Source of the DNA: Serpentinicella alkaliphila
GTDB lineage: Bacteria; Bacillota; Clostridia; Peptostreptococcales; Natronincolaceae
DNA length: 64,000 nucleotides
NCBI RefSeq assembly: GCF_018141405.1
Contig: NZ_CP058648.1
Location: 1,813,001-1,877,000 of the forward strand
Direction of reading: 5' to 3'
Shown here: positions 1 to 7,818 of the stretch, in pieces
Numbering within the stretch: the stretch's first letter is position 1
How the letters are laid out: each line of letters begins with the position of its first letter
The notes under the pieces: generated by a model
Database searches by the model: none
What the model was told of the DNA's origin: nothing
What the model saw: only the letters and a program-made list of their open reading frames with translations
Made by a program: the position numbers and the translations under genes

Positions 1-2
1 AG

Positions 3-647
3 AATAACCAGGCTGGTAAAAATGGTTTGGAATATGCAACTTCAAAGGGACTTCCGGTAATGATTATGGAGCCTTTAAGAGGTGGAAGGTTAGTTACAAG
101 TCTACCAAAGGAGGTATACCAAGTCTTTGAAAATGCACATGCAAAAAGATCACCTGCGGAATGGGCACTACGATGGATATGGAATCATCCTGAGGTAACA
201 ACTGTTTTATCCGGTATGAACTCACAAGAAATGATAGAAGAAAATATTAAAGCAGCTTCAGAAGTTCGAGCAAATTCATTTACAGAACAGGATTTTGAAC
301 TATTTAAAAAAGTTCGGCAAATTTTGAATGAAAAAATTCAAATCCCATGCACGGGCTGTAATTATTGCTTGCCATGTCCAAAGGGGGTTGACATACCTAC
401 TTGCTTTTCCTGCTATAACGATAGAATTATTGAGGGAAAAATAATGGCAGTTGGGAAATATATAATGAATACTAGTTTAAAAACTAAAGCTAATAACGCA
501 TCTCTTTGTTCCAAGTGTGGAATATGTGAGAAACATTGTCCACAAAAAATATCTATAAGAGAAGAATTGTCTAAAGTAACAAAATCAATGGAAGGCTTTT
601 ATTATAAACCAGCAAGATTTTTCATAAAAAGGTTTATGAAACTTTAG
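3..647 (+). CDS. Aldo/keto reductase with C-terminal ferredoxin domain (5' end outside window)
   Basis: This is the 3' part of a gene whose reading frame is already open at the first bases, so about half of a normal 370-380 residue protein is missing. The visible part has the end of an aldo/keto reductase barrel (MEPLRGGRL, then a 'tvlsGMnS' segment). A cysteine-rich tail follows with CTGCNYCLPCP and CSKCGICEKHCPQ, typical of a 4Fe-4S-binding extension. Proteins of this build are common in clostridia and are thought to be NADPH- or ferredoxin-linked oxidoreductases; the substrate cannot be told. It is followed directly by an intrinsic terminator. Confidence 0.85.
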   Translation, partial: NNQAGKNGLEYATSKGLPVMIMEPLRGGRLVTSLPKEVYQVFENAHAKRSPAEWALRWIWNHPEVTTVLSGMNSQEMIEENIKAASEVRANSFTEQDFELFKKVRQILNEKIQIPCTGCNYCLPCPKGVDIPTCFSCYNDRIIEGKIMAVGKYIMNTSLKTKANNASLCSKCGICEKHCPQKISIREELSKVTKSMEGFYYKPARFFIKRFMKL

Positions 648-670
648 TAAAAAAAAATAAATTAACTTAA

Positions 671-690
671 AAACTCCCAAAGGGGAGTTT
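671..690 (+). terminator. Intrinsic terminator after aldo/keto reductase
   Basis: Perfect 8-bp stem (AAACTCCC / GGGAGTTT) with a 4-base loop, followed by TTG and a T-rich stretch. Confidence 0.85.
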
Positions 691-715
691 TTGTATTTAG
701 CTTTTATTTTTACTT

Positions 716-1456
716 TTAATATATTACTGTCACTTTATTACCTAGTATAGCTACAAACTGATCAACTAGTGTAAAGTGTAGATGATTCCATTTCATAATT
801 GTTTGCACATATCCAAGGGCATCAGCTGCGTATTGGCCAGAGATTCTTTGGTATGCAAGAAGTTCATATACTCTATCGGAATCGTAGTCCACAGGATATA
901 AACCGCTAAGTGGGCTAACAAAACCTTCGATTGGAGCTTTTAGCTTACCACTTGGATCATAAATTTCTTCTAAGTAGCTTTTATCCCTATTTGAAATATC
1001 TATTATAAATTCCGTGCCTAAAGTGGTGTTAGTAACTCTAATTTTGTAATAGTTCTCGTAGGTTACTTTATACTTATATAAATCGTTAAATATATTATAA
1101 TCAAATAACAAATTAGGTTTATTGTGTAAATAGGAATAGATATAATAATACATTATTCCACCACTACCACCAGAAGCTATGCTAATAAAAATGTCATCCA
1201 CTTTATTTCCAGTAAAATCACCTAGGAAAAGTGTAGGATTGTATCCGGAGTCAGATTTAAGGGGTACATAATTTACTATTCCCGTTTGACCATCTTGAAT
1301 TACAAGGGTTATCTTTTGAATAAATAAACTATCCATAGTTTTTACTCCAGTTAAATATACCTTATCTGGTACTCGATCACCATTTACATCCCCGATAGCT
1401 GATGATAGTATAATTGGAGCTAAATAATTTAAATTGTTATGAATATGTTGAAACAT
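716..1456 (-). CDS. FG-GAP/VCBS-like calcium-repeat protein
   Basis: A 246-residue protein with two aspartate-rich loops, GDVNGDRVPDKVYL (about residues 22-35) and GDFTGNKVDDIF (about 79-90). These resemble the Ca-binding loops of FG-GAP/VCBS beta-propeller repeats. There is no clear signal peptide and no transmembrane segment. Similar short proteins occur in spore-forming Firmicutes, but I cannot assign a function. The start is supported by a GGAGGG Shine-Dalgarno 8 bases upstream on the minus strand. It converges with the aldo/keto reductase gene and diverges from pct. Confidence 0.65.
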   Translation of the reverse strand: MFQHIHNNLNYLAPIILSSAIGDVNGDRVPDKVYLTGVKTMDSLFIQKITLVIQDGQTGIVNYVPLKSDSGYNPTLFLGDFTGNKVDDIFISIASGGSGGIMYYYIYSYLHNKPNLLFDYNIFNDLYKYKVTYENYYKIRVTNTTLGTEFIIDISNRDKSYLEEIYDPSGKLKAPIEGFVSPLSGLYPVDYDSDRVYELLAYQRISGQYAADALGYVQTIMKWNHLHFTLVDQFVAILGNKVTVIY

Positions 1457-1827
1457 TACAATCCCTCCATTAAATAATATTGATACATTATATGCATTTA
1501 AGAAGGGATGTGTAATGGTTGTGGAAATACTGAGACAACAAAATATTAATTATTTTGCTGTTTTTAGACTAAAATAATACGTAGAATAAATATTTTAAAG
1601 AATGCTGAAGAATTTTAATAAATGATTTATTCTAAAATTAAAATGTTGCAGATTTGTATAATTGAGGGTGTTTTGAATTGACTTGAATTTTTGAATTCAA
1701 ATTTGACAAAATCCAATCAAGAACAGTCAAGCTCGTTCGATTTATTTACTCTTGCAAAAATAATAAAATGGTTTTGGGAAGTTAATTAGAATTCAAGCAA
1801 TAGTATAAAGAATGAGGGGGATTCAAA
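1457..1827. promoter_or_regulatory. Intergenic region upstream of pct
   Basis: This 371-base AT-rich divergent region lies between the FG-GAP-like gene and pct. It holds a TATAAT at 1657-1662 without a good -35 box, and a 12-bp palindrome TTTGAATTCAAA at 1690-1701. A TTGACA at 1703-1708 has no matching -10. A strong Shine-Dalgarno (GAGGGGG) precedes pct. I see no small gene here; the palindrome could be an operator. Confidence 0.35.
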
Positions 1828-3393
1828 ATGAAAAAAGTCAAAGTTTTAACAGCTCAAGAGGCTGTAGATTTGGTAAAAGATGGTGACACCCTTGTCACAA
1901 GTGGATTTGTAGGTAACTGTAACCCTGAATTATTAAGCAAAACAATTGAGAAAAAATTCTTAGAAACTGGACATCCTAGGGATTTAACTCTTTTCTACAT
2001 CTCATCTCAAGGAGATAGAAGTGGTACAAGAGGTGGAGATCACTATGCTCATGAGGGTATGCTTAAAAGAGCTGTTTTAGCTCACTATGGTACAGCTCCT
2101 AGCTTAGGTAAAATGGCCGTTGAGAATAAGATGGAAGCCTTCAACATACCTCAAGGTGGCACAGTATTTATGATTAGAGATATGGCTGGAAAAAGACCTG
2201 GAACTATTACTCACGTAGGACTAGATACATTTGTTGACCCAAGAAATACTGGTGGAAAAGTAAACCAAAAAGCTATTGACTCTGGATGGAATCCAATCCA
2301 GTTAATTGAAGTAGATGGAGAAGAAAAACTTTTCTATAGAACTTTCCCTGTAAATATTTGCTTTATTAGAGGAACTTATGCGGACGAGTTTGGTAATGTC
2401 TCATTAGATAAAGAGGCTGCTACTACTGAAGTACTTTCAATAGCTCAAGCAGTATATAACAATAAAGGAACTGTAATTGTTCAAGTAGAAGGAATAGTAA
2501 AGGCTGGAACAATAAACCCAAAACTAGTTAAAATACCTGGAGCTTATGTAACTGCAGTTGTAGTTGCTAGTCCAGAGGACCACGAGCAAGCATTAGGACA
2601 TCCATATAACCCAGGAATATCTGGAGAGCAAAGAATGGTTGTAGGCGAGACAGCTCCAATGCCATTAAGCGCCAAAAAAATTCTAGCAAGAAGAGCAGCT
2701 ATGGAATTAAGAGAAGGCACAGTTGTAAACTTAGGAGTAGGTGCGCCTGAAGGTATTGCAGCAGTTGCTGGTGAAGAGGGTATTTCAGATTACATGACTT
2801 TAACAGTTGAGTCTGGTACTATCGGTGGAATACCACAAGGTGGATCTAGATTTGGATCAGCATTAAACCCAGATGCAATTATAGATCAAGGATATCAATT
2901 CGACTTCTATGATGGTGGTGGATTAGATCAAGCTTATTTAGGATTAGCTCAATGTGACCAATTTGGTAACATTAACGTAAGTAGATTTGGACCTAGATTA
3001 GCAGGTTGTGGTGGATTCATAAGTATTACTCAAAATGCTGGAAAAGTATTCTTCTTAGGAACATTTACTGCTGGCGGACTAAAAACTAGTATCGCAGATG
3101 GGAAATTAGTAATAAACCAAGAAGGTAGAGAAATTAAGTTTATTGAACAGGTTGAACAAGTTACATTCAGTGGAAAACGTGCTAATAAAAACAAACAACC
3201 TGTACTATATATAACTGAAAGATGTGTATTTGAATTAACTGAAAAAGGACTATGTTTAATTGAAGTAGCTCCTGGAATCGATATTCAAACACAAATTTTA
3301 GATTTAATGAAATTTAAACCAGAAATTTCTGAAAATCTAAAAGAAATGGATCCAAGATTATTCAGAGAAGAAAAAATGGGTCTAGCAAAATAA
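1828..3393 (+). CDS. pct: Propionate/lactate CoA-transferase
   Basis: Class I CoA-transferase of 521 residues, the size of Pct from Clostridium propionicum (about 524). Family members move CoA between propionyl-CoA or acetyl-CoA and (R)-lactate. The two fused Rossmann-like halves are visible: an N-terminal half with TSGFVGN and RGTYADE, and a C-terminal half with VNLGVGAPEG. The predicted catalytic glutamate is E328 in LTVESGTIGG. The neighbours are a VOC protein and lactoyl-CoA dehydratase subunits, so the likely role is activation of lactate to lactoyl-CoA in the acrylate pathway. It is the first gene of the locus, and a 10-bp hairpin follows it without a T-tract, so read-through into the VOC gene is plausible. 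Confidence 0.93.
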   Translation: MKKVKVLTAQEAVDLVKDGDTLVTSGFVGNCNPELLSKTIEKKFLETGHPRDLTLFYISSQGDRSGTRGGDHYAHEGMLKRAVLAHYGTAPSLGKMAVENKMEAFNIPQGGTVFMIRDMAGKRPGTITHVGLDTFVDPRNTGGKVNQKAIDSGWNPIQLIEVDGEEKLFYRTFPVNICFIRGTYADEFGNVSLDKEAATTEVLSIAQAVYNNKGTVIVQVEGIVKAGTINPKLVKIPGAYVTAVVVASPEDHEQALGHPYNPGISGEQRMVVGETAPMPLSAKKILARRAAMELREGTVVNLGVGAPEGIAAVAGEEGISDYMTLTVESGTIGGIPQGGSRFGSALNPDAIIDQGYQFDFYDGGGLDQAYLGLAQCDQFGNINVSRFGPRLAGCGGFISITQNAGKVFFLGTFTAGGLKTSIADGKLVINQEGREIKFIEQVEQVTFSGKRANKNKQPVLYITERCVFELTEKGLCLIEVAPGIDIQTQILDLMKFKPEISENLKEMDPRLFREEKMGLAK

Positions 3394-3427
3394 GGAAAAT
3401 AAGTATATAATATAACTATAATTGGAA

Positions 3428-3451
3428 GGGATTAACAATACTGTTAATCCC
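3428..3451 (+). promoter_or_regulatory. Intercistronic hairpin after pct
   Basis: Perfect 10-bp inverted repeat (GGGATTAACA / TGTTAATCCC) with a 4-base loop, not followed by a T-run. CAACCGACTATAT follows. A hairpin of the same design sits after the next gene at 3956-3982. This suggests an mRNA-stability or processing element rather than a terminator. Confidence 0.6.
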
Positions 3452-3504
3452 AACCGACTATATATGTAAATTTTAAATAAACAAGATGTGAGGGGGAAAT
3501 TAAA

Positions 3505-3924
3505 ATGAAACCTATGAGAATGCATCACGTTGGGATTATACTACCTACATTAGAAGCTGCTTATAAATGGTTAGAGACTTTCGATTTAGAAGTAGATTAT
3601 AAAGGATTCGTTGAGGCTTATCAAGCGGATTTAATATTTACAAAGTATACTGAGAATGAAAGTCCAGTAGAGTTAATTATTCCTAGAGAAGGTAGCGTAC
3701 TTAAAAACTTCAATAATGGAAAAGGTGGTATTGCTCATATCGCTTTTGAGTGTGAAGATGTTGAAGCTATACGTCAAGATTTCGAAAGTAGAGGCATTGA
3801 AATGCTTGAAGGTAGTGCTGTTCCGGGAACAAGTGATATTATAGTAAACTTCGTAAGACCTAAATATACTCAAGGAATACTAGTTGAATACGTACAAACT
3901 GTTGCTCCAATTCAAAGAGATTAA
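3505..3924 (+). CDS. VOC-fold protein, methylmalonyl-CoA epimerase-like (possible lactoyl-CoA epimerase)
   Basis: A 139-residue vicinal-oxygen-chelate protein with two beta-alpha-beta-beta-beta modules. The candidate metal ligands are H8 (HHVGI), E56 (PVELII), H78 (AHIAFE) and E128 (ILVEYV). Family members include methylmalonyl-CoA epimerase, which inverts the carbon alpha to a CoA thioester through an enolate. No mutase or methylmalonyl-CoA gene is near. It lies between propionate CoA-transferase and lactoyl-CoA dehydratase, so I infer that it may interconvert (R)- and (S)-lactoyl-CoA or another 2-hydroxyacyl-CoA. The Shine-Dalgarno is GAGGGGG. The VOC fold is sure; the substrate is inference. 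Confidence 0.75.
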   Translation: MKPMRMHHVGIILPTLEAAYKWLETFDLEVDYKGFVEAYQADLIFTKYTENESPVELIIPREGSVLKNFNNGKGGIAHIAFECEDVEAIRQDFESRGIEMLEGSAVPGTSDIIVNFVRPKYTQGILVEYVQTVAPIQRD

Positions 3925-3955
3925 GGTTTGTTTTTATCATTAAGAAATGGATAAA

Positions 3956-3982
3956 AGGGTTAACAGAAATAATGTTAACCCT
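3956..3982 (+). promoter_or_regulatory. Intercistronic hairpin after VOC gene
   Basis: Perfect 10-bp stem (AGGGTTAACA / TGTTAACCCT) with a 7-base loop, followed by ATCCGATTGG and no T-run. It has the same architecture as the hairpin at 3428-3451, including a downstream CCGA. Confidence 0.6.
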
Positions 3983-4034
3983 ATCCGATTGGCTTAGTGT
4001 GATAAAAAATTCACAAGAATGTCTGTTAATAAAA

Positions 4035-4064
4035 GCAATACTTGTAAATACATACAAACTGTTG
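4035..4064 (+). pseudogene. Possible remnant of a second VOC gene 3' end
   Basis: The segment ending in AATACATACAAACTGTTG matches the 3' end of the intact VOC gene (AATACGTACAAACTGTTG at about 3888-3905) at 17 of 18 bases. Weaker similarity continues to the left, and a stop codon follows. It is too short to be certain, but the adjoining activase remnant makes a decayed duplicate plausible. Confidence 0.4.
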
Positions 4065-4110
4065 GATAAATCCTAAGGTAGTTTGAAGCATCAAGTAATT
4101 ATTGAACAAA

Positions 4111-4194
4111 ACCCATATAGTTGGGGCTCTTGGAACCGCATTATTTGCTTATTATAAATACGTCAGTTCCGAAATCAAGAAGCAAGTAGGGTGA
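4111..4194 (+). pseudogene. Remnant of a 2-hydroxyacyl-CoA dehydratase activase 3' end
   Basis: One frame here reads HIVGALGTALFAYYKY and ends in TGA at 4192-4194. The C-terminus of the intact activase (7002-7787) is QITGALGAALFAYEQL. At DNA level GGGGCTCTTGGA and ATTTGCTTAT are shared. No start codon or upstream activase sequence remains. This is therefore the 3' stub of a lost lcdC copy placed directly before the first dehydratase pair, as lcdC is placed before the second. Confidence 0.8.
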
Positions 4195-4228
4195 TATCAC
4201 CTTAAAAAATAAGAGGGGGGCTTAATAA

Positions 4229-5474
4229 ATGACTGAAAATATGAATGCAAAACAGATGTTAGCGTATTATCAGGAAAAGTTAGATGAAGAAGCAAGACAA
4301 GCCAAGAAAGAAGGGAAACTTGTTTGTTGGTCAGCGTCAGTAGCTCCACCAGAGTTTTGTGTAACTATGGATATCGCTATGGTATACCCAGAGACACATG
4401 CAGCTGGTATTGGTGCAAGAAAAGGTGCACTAGACATGTTAGACGTAGCAGATAGAAAAGGATACAACCTAGACATCTGTTCATATGCAAGAGTAAACCT
4501 TGGATTCATGGAATTATTAAAGCAAGAAGCTTTATTAGGAGAAACTCCAGACGTACTAGCAAAATCTCCAGCAGCTAGAGTACCACTTCCAGATCTAGTA
4601 ATTACTTGTAACAACATTTGTAACACATTATTAAAATGGTATGAAAACATTGCAGTAGAGTTAAACATCCCATGTATCGTGATAGACGTACCATTTAACC
4701 ATACAATGCCAATTCCTCAATATGCAAAAGACTATATAGCAGATCAATTTAGAGAAGCAATTGCTATGTTAGAAGATATAACTGGGAAACCATTTGATTA
4801 TGATAAATTTAGAGAAGTTCAAGAGCAAACTCAAAGATCAGTAGCTCAATGGAACAGACTTGCATCAATGTTAACTCATAAGCCATCTCCATTAAACGGT
4901 TTTGACTTATTGGCTTCATGGCATTAATCGTTTGTGCAAGAAGTAGAAGCTATGCAGAAGAGACTTTCAAAAATTTGCCGATGAGTTAGAAGAAAACTTA
5001 GCAAACGGAGTATATGCATTTAAAGGCGATGAAAAGACTCGTGTAACTTGGGAAGGTATTGCAGTATGGCCACATTTAGGACATACTTTCAAAACATTAA
5101 AAAACCAAGGTTCAATCATGACAGGTTCAGCTTATCCAGGACTATGGAACCTATCTTATGAAGTAGGCGACATGAGTTCTATGGCTGAAGCATATACAAG
5201 AATCTATATTAATACTTGTATAGATAATAAAGTTAAAGTTCTTAGCGATATTATCGATAAAGGACAATGTGATGGAATAGTATACCACTTAAATAGAAGT
5301 TGTAAGTTAATGAGTTTCTTAAACGTAGAAACAGGAGAAAGATTACAACAACAAAATGGACTACCATACGTAAGCTTTGATGGAGACCAAACAGATCCTC
5401 GTAACTTCGCTCCGGCACAGTTCGATACACGTGTTCAAGCATTAGCAGAAATGATGGATGAGGAGGGTAAATAA
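4229..5474 (+). pseudogene. lcdA: Lactoyl-CoA dehydratase alpha subunit, frameshifted copy 1
   Basis: This copy is nearly base-for-base identical to the intact lcdA at 7819-9066 but carries two one-base deletions. At about 4912 the intact TTCAGC has become TTGGC, which gives a stop at 4925-4927. At about 4970 a run of six A is reduced to five. Together they leave a 232-residue N-terminal fragment, and a C-terminal fragment open from about 5118 to 5474. The N-terminal part keeps the conserved cysteines C33, C44, C84, C127 and C131. Its Shine-Dalgarno (GAGGGGGG) and the following lcdB copy are intact. Unless the deletions are sequencing or assembly errors in a repeat, no full-length subunit is made from here. 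Confidence 0.9.
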
Positions 5475-5475
5475 T

Positions 5476-6606
5476 ATGAGTAGAGTAGAGGCTATTTTAA
5501 ATGAATTAATGAGTATTGCTAGTAACCCTAAAAAAGCAATGGAAGATTTTAAAGCAGAAACTGGAAAAGGCGCAGTAGGTGTAATGCCTGTATACGCTCC
5601 AGAGGAATTAATTCATGCAGCTGGATTCCTACCTATCGGTATCTGGGGTGGAAAAAGAAGCGTATCTAAAGCTAGAGCATATTTACCAGCATTTGCCTGT
5701 TCAATCATGCAAATCGTAATGGAAATGCAAATAGAAGGTGTATACGATGATTTACAAGCAGTATTATTCTCAGTTCCATGTGATACATTAAAGTGTCTAA
5801 GCCAAAAATGGAAAGGAACTTCAGAAACCATCGTATTTACACATCCACAAAATAGAGGATTAGAATCTGCTAACAAATTCTTAGTTACAGAATACCAAAT
5901 AGTAAAAGAGAAGTTAGAGAAAATATTAGGAACAGAAATTACTAACGAAGCATTAACAAACAGTATAGAAGTGTACAACGAAAACCGTCGTGCAATGAGA
6001 GAATTCTCAGACCTAGTATCTAGCTATCCTCAAACATTAGACCCAGTAAAACGTCATGCAGTAGTAAAAGCAAGATGGTTTATGGAAAAATCTAAGCACA
6101 CTGCATTAGTTAAAGAATTAATGGCAGAATTAAAACAACAACCAACAGAAGAAATCACAGGTAAAAAAGTTGTTTTAACAGGTATCTTAGCAGAGCCAAA
6201 TGGAATCTTAGAAATCTTCAAAGAGAACGGATTCACTGTAGTAGCAGACGATTTAGCACAAGAGTCAAGACAATTTAGACATGACGTTCCAGAAGGTGAC
6301 GACCCAATGCTAAGATTAGCAAAATGGTGGCAAGATCTTGAAGGATGTTCATTAGCAACAGATGTTCACAAAACAAGAGGACCAATGTTAATGGATATGG
6401 TTAAAAAATATGATGCAGATGCAGTAGTAGTATGTATGATGAAATTCTGTGATCCAGAAGAGTTCGATTACCCAATCTACTATATGCAGTTTGAAGAAGC
6501 AGGAGTTAAGAGCTTATATCTAGAAATAGATATGGAAGCAACTTCATTTGAGCAAATTAAAACAAGAGTACAAAGTTTTGCTGAAATGGGTTTAGTAACT
6601 AACTAA
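5476..6606 (+). CDS. lcdB: Lactoyl-CoA dehydratase beta subunit, copy 1
   Basis: A 376-residue subunit of the (R)-2-hydroxyacyl-CoA dehydratase family, which eliminates water from lactoyl-CoA to give acryloyl-CoA by a ketyl-radical mechanism using a 4Fe-4S cluster. Conserved cysteines are in LPAFACSIMQ, FSVPCDTLKCLSQ and MMKFCDPEEF. I chose ATG 5476 because GAGGAGGG lies just upstream and the preceding stop is 1 base away; an upstream in-frame start at 5458 would swallow that site. It differs from the second copy mainly in a patch around residues 180-250 (SSYPQTLDPVKRHAVVKAR against NSYPKTLDPVTRHAVIKSR) and at the C-terminus. It is intact and could pair with the functional alpha subunit. Confidence 0.93.
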   Translation: MSRVEAILNELMSIASNPKKAMEDFKAETGKGAVGVMPVYAPEELIHAAGFLPIGIWGGKRSVSKARAYLPAFACSIMQIVMEMQIEGVYDDLQAVLFSVPCDTLKCLSQKWKGTSETIVFTHPQNRGLESANKFLVTEYQIVKEKLEKILGTEITNEALTNSIEVYNENRRAMREFSDLVSSYPQTLDPVKRHAVVKARWFMEKSKHTALVKELMAELKQQPTEEITGKKVVLTGILAEPNGILEIFKENGFTVVADDLAQESRQFRHDVPEGDDPMLRLAKWWQDLEGCSLATDVHKTRGPMLMDMVKKYDADAVVVCMMKFCDPEEFDYPIYYMQFEEAGVKSLYLEIDMEATSFEQIKTRVQSFAEMGLVTN

Positions 6607-6624
6607 TATAAAAAATATGAATAA

Positions 6625-6664
6625 ATATATGGCTTAAGATAATACTATCTTGAGCCATATATTT
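6625..6664 (+). terminator. Intrinsic terminator after first dehydratase pair
   Basis: Long stem (ATATGGCTTAAGATA / TATCTTGAGCCATAT, one G-T pair) with a 4-base loop, followed by ATTTT. It separates the first module from lcdC. Confidence 0.85.
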
Positions 6665-6854
6665 TATAAAATTCAAAAATAATCACTTTCAGTTAAAATT
6701 TTCACCAAATTCAATTATTTTTATCTTTCATATTTATAAAATATAGTATAAAATCAATTATGAGAGTATTAAATGACAATGCTATTAGTATGTCATTAAG
6801 TAATAAGCGTAAAAATTTAAAACCTTCTTTATTTTCTGTAAAATTTGTACATTA

Positions 6855-6883
6855 TTGTACAATGGAAATATAAGTGTTATAAT
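6855..6883 (+). promoter_or_regulatory. Sigma-A promoter of the lcdC-lcdA-lcdB unit
   Basis: TTGTAC (6855-6860), a 17-base spacer and TATAAT (6878-6883). The -35 lies in a repeated TTGTACA motif (6845-6851 and 6855-6861) that could be an operator. The predicted start near 6890 gives a leader of about 110 bases. Confidence 0.7.
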
Positions 6884-6925
6884 ATCATTAATATGTGATT
6901 TAAAAGTAAGAAGATCGATGAATTT

Positions 6926-6960
6926 CTGTAGTTATTGGACAGACCGCCTGTCCACTACAG
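6926..6960 (+). promoter_or_regulatory. Structured 5' leader hairpin before lcdC
   Basis: Two stacked perfect helices: CTGTAG pairs with CTACAG, and TGGACAG pairs with CTGTCCA around a 5-base ACCGC loop. A 4-base bulge (TTAT) lies on the 5' side only. It is unusually GC-rich for this genome and no T-run follows. It lies about 40 bases before the lcdC start. Confidence 0.6.
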
Positions 6961-7001
6961 GGGTGGGTCTATATAGTATGCTAGGAAGGAGATCAAAGTT
7001 T

Positions 7002-7787
7002 ATGCTTACGATGGGAATCGATATTGGTTCTGCATCTTCTAAAGTAGTTATATTAGAAGATGGTGTAAAAATTATTGCTGCAGAAGTTATACAAATTGGA
7101 ACTGGATCATCAGGACCAAAGAGAGTAATTAGTCAAGCACTTGAAAGTGCAGGATTAACTATTGAAGATATGGACAGAATTGTAGCGACTGGCTATGGAA
7201 GATTTGCAATTGAAGAAGCTCATAAACAAATAAGTGAGATTAGTTGTCACGCTAAGGGAATAGCGTTTTTAGTGCCAACTGCTAGAACAATCATCGACAT
7301 AGGTGGACAAGATGCAAAGGCCATTAGACTTGATAGTAATGGTGGCGTTAAGCAGTTCTTTATGAATGATAAGTGTGCAGCTGGAACTGGACGTTTCTTA
7401 GATGTAATGGCTAGGGTACTAGAAGTAGAGCTTGAAGAAATGCAAGATTATGATGCTAGAGCTACAGAAGTAGCTACTGTAAGTAGTACTTGTACTGTAT
7501 TTGCAGAATCTGAGGTAATATCACAATTATCTAAGAATGTAGCAAAAGAAAATATAATAGCTGGGGTTCATCAATCCGTAGCAGCAAAGGCCTGTGGTCT
7601 AGCATATAGAACAGGACTAGAAGAAGATATAGTTATGTGTGGTGGAGTTGCAAAAAATGCAGGGGTAGTTAGAGCTATCAGTAGAGAGCTTAAAAAACCT
7701 GTAACTATAGCGCCAAACCCACAAATAACAGGGGCTCTTGGAGCTGCACTATTTGCTTATGAACAATTGATTAAAGAAAGTCAATAG
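7002..7787 (+). CDS. lcdC: 2-hydroxyacyl-CoA dehydratase activase (ATP-dependent electron donor)
   Basis: A 261-residue BadF/HgdC-type activator of the ASKHA fold. Dimers hold one 4Fe-4S cluster and use ATP hydrolysis to push an electron into the dehydratase. Visible are the N-terminal phosphate loop MGIDIGSASSK, DIGGQDAKAI, and the cluster cysteines C125 (DKCAAGTGRF) and C164 (SSTCTVFAESEV). GGVAKNAG and the C-terminal GALGAALFAYE are also present. I chose ATG 7002 because of AGGAAGGAG 10 bases upstream and the family's usual MxxMGIDIGS start; the frame stays open upstream to 6855 but that part is unlike the family. It is followed 31 bases later by lcdA. One activase probably serves both beta copies. 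Confidence 0.93.
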   Translation: MLTMGIDIGSASSKVVILEDGVKIIAAEVIQIGTGSSGPKRVISQALESAGLTIEDMDRIVATGYGRFAIEEAHKQISEISCHAKGIAFLVPTARTIIDIGGQDAKAIRLDSNGGVKQFFMNDKCAAGTGRFLDVMARVLEVELEEMQDYDARATEVATVSSTCTVFAESEVISQLSKNVAKENIIAGVHQSVAAKACGLAYRTGLEEDIVMCGGVAKNAGVVRAISRELKKPVTIAPNPQITGALGAALFAYEQLIKESQ

Positions 7788-7818
7788 TCAATTAATATAA
7801 AAAAAGGGGGATTATGAA

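Noticed and set aside
1703-1745. TTGACA at 1703 as the pct -35 box
   Set aside because: No -10-like hexamer lies 16-18 bases downstream.
4270-4668. Long minus-strand open frame inside the dehydratase gene (and its twin at 7860-8258)
   Set aside because: It mirrors the codons of lcdA, has no Shine-Dalgarno and exists only because the gene is duplicated.
4905-5120. Programmed frameshifting to rescue lcdA copy 1
   Set aside because: Two separate shifts would be needed and no slippery site with a stem is present at the first break; an intact copy exists downstream.
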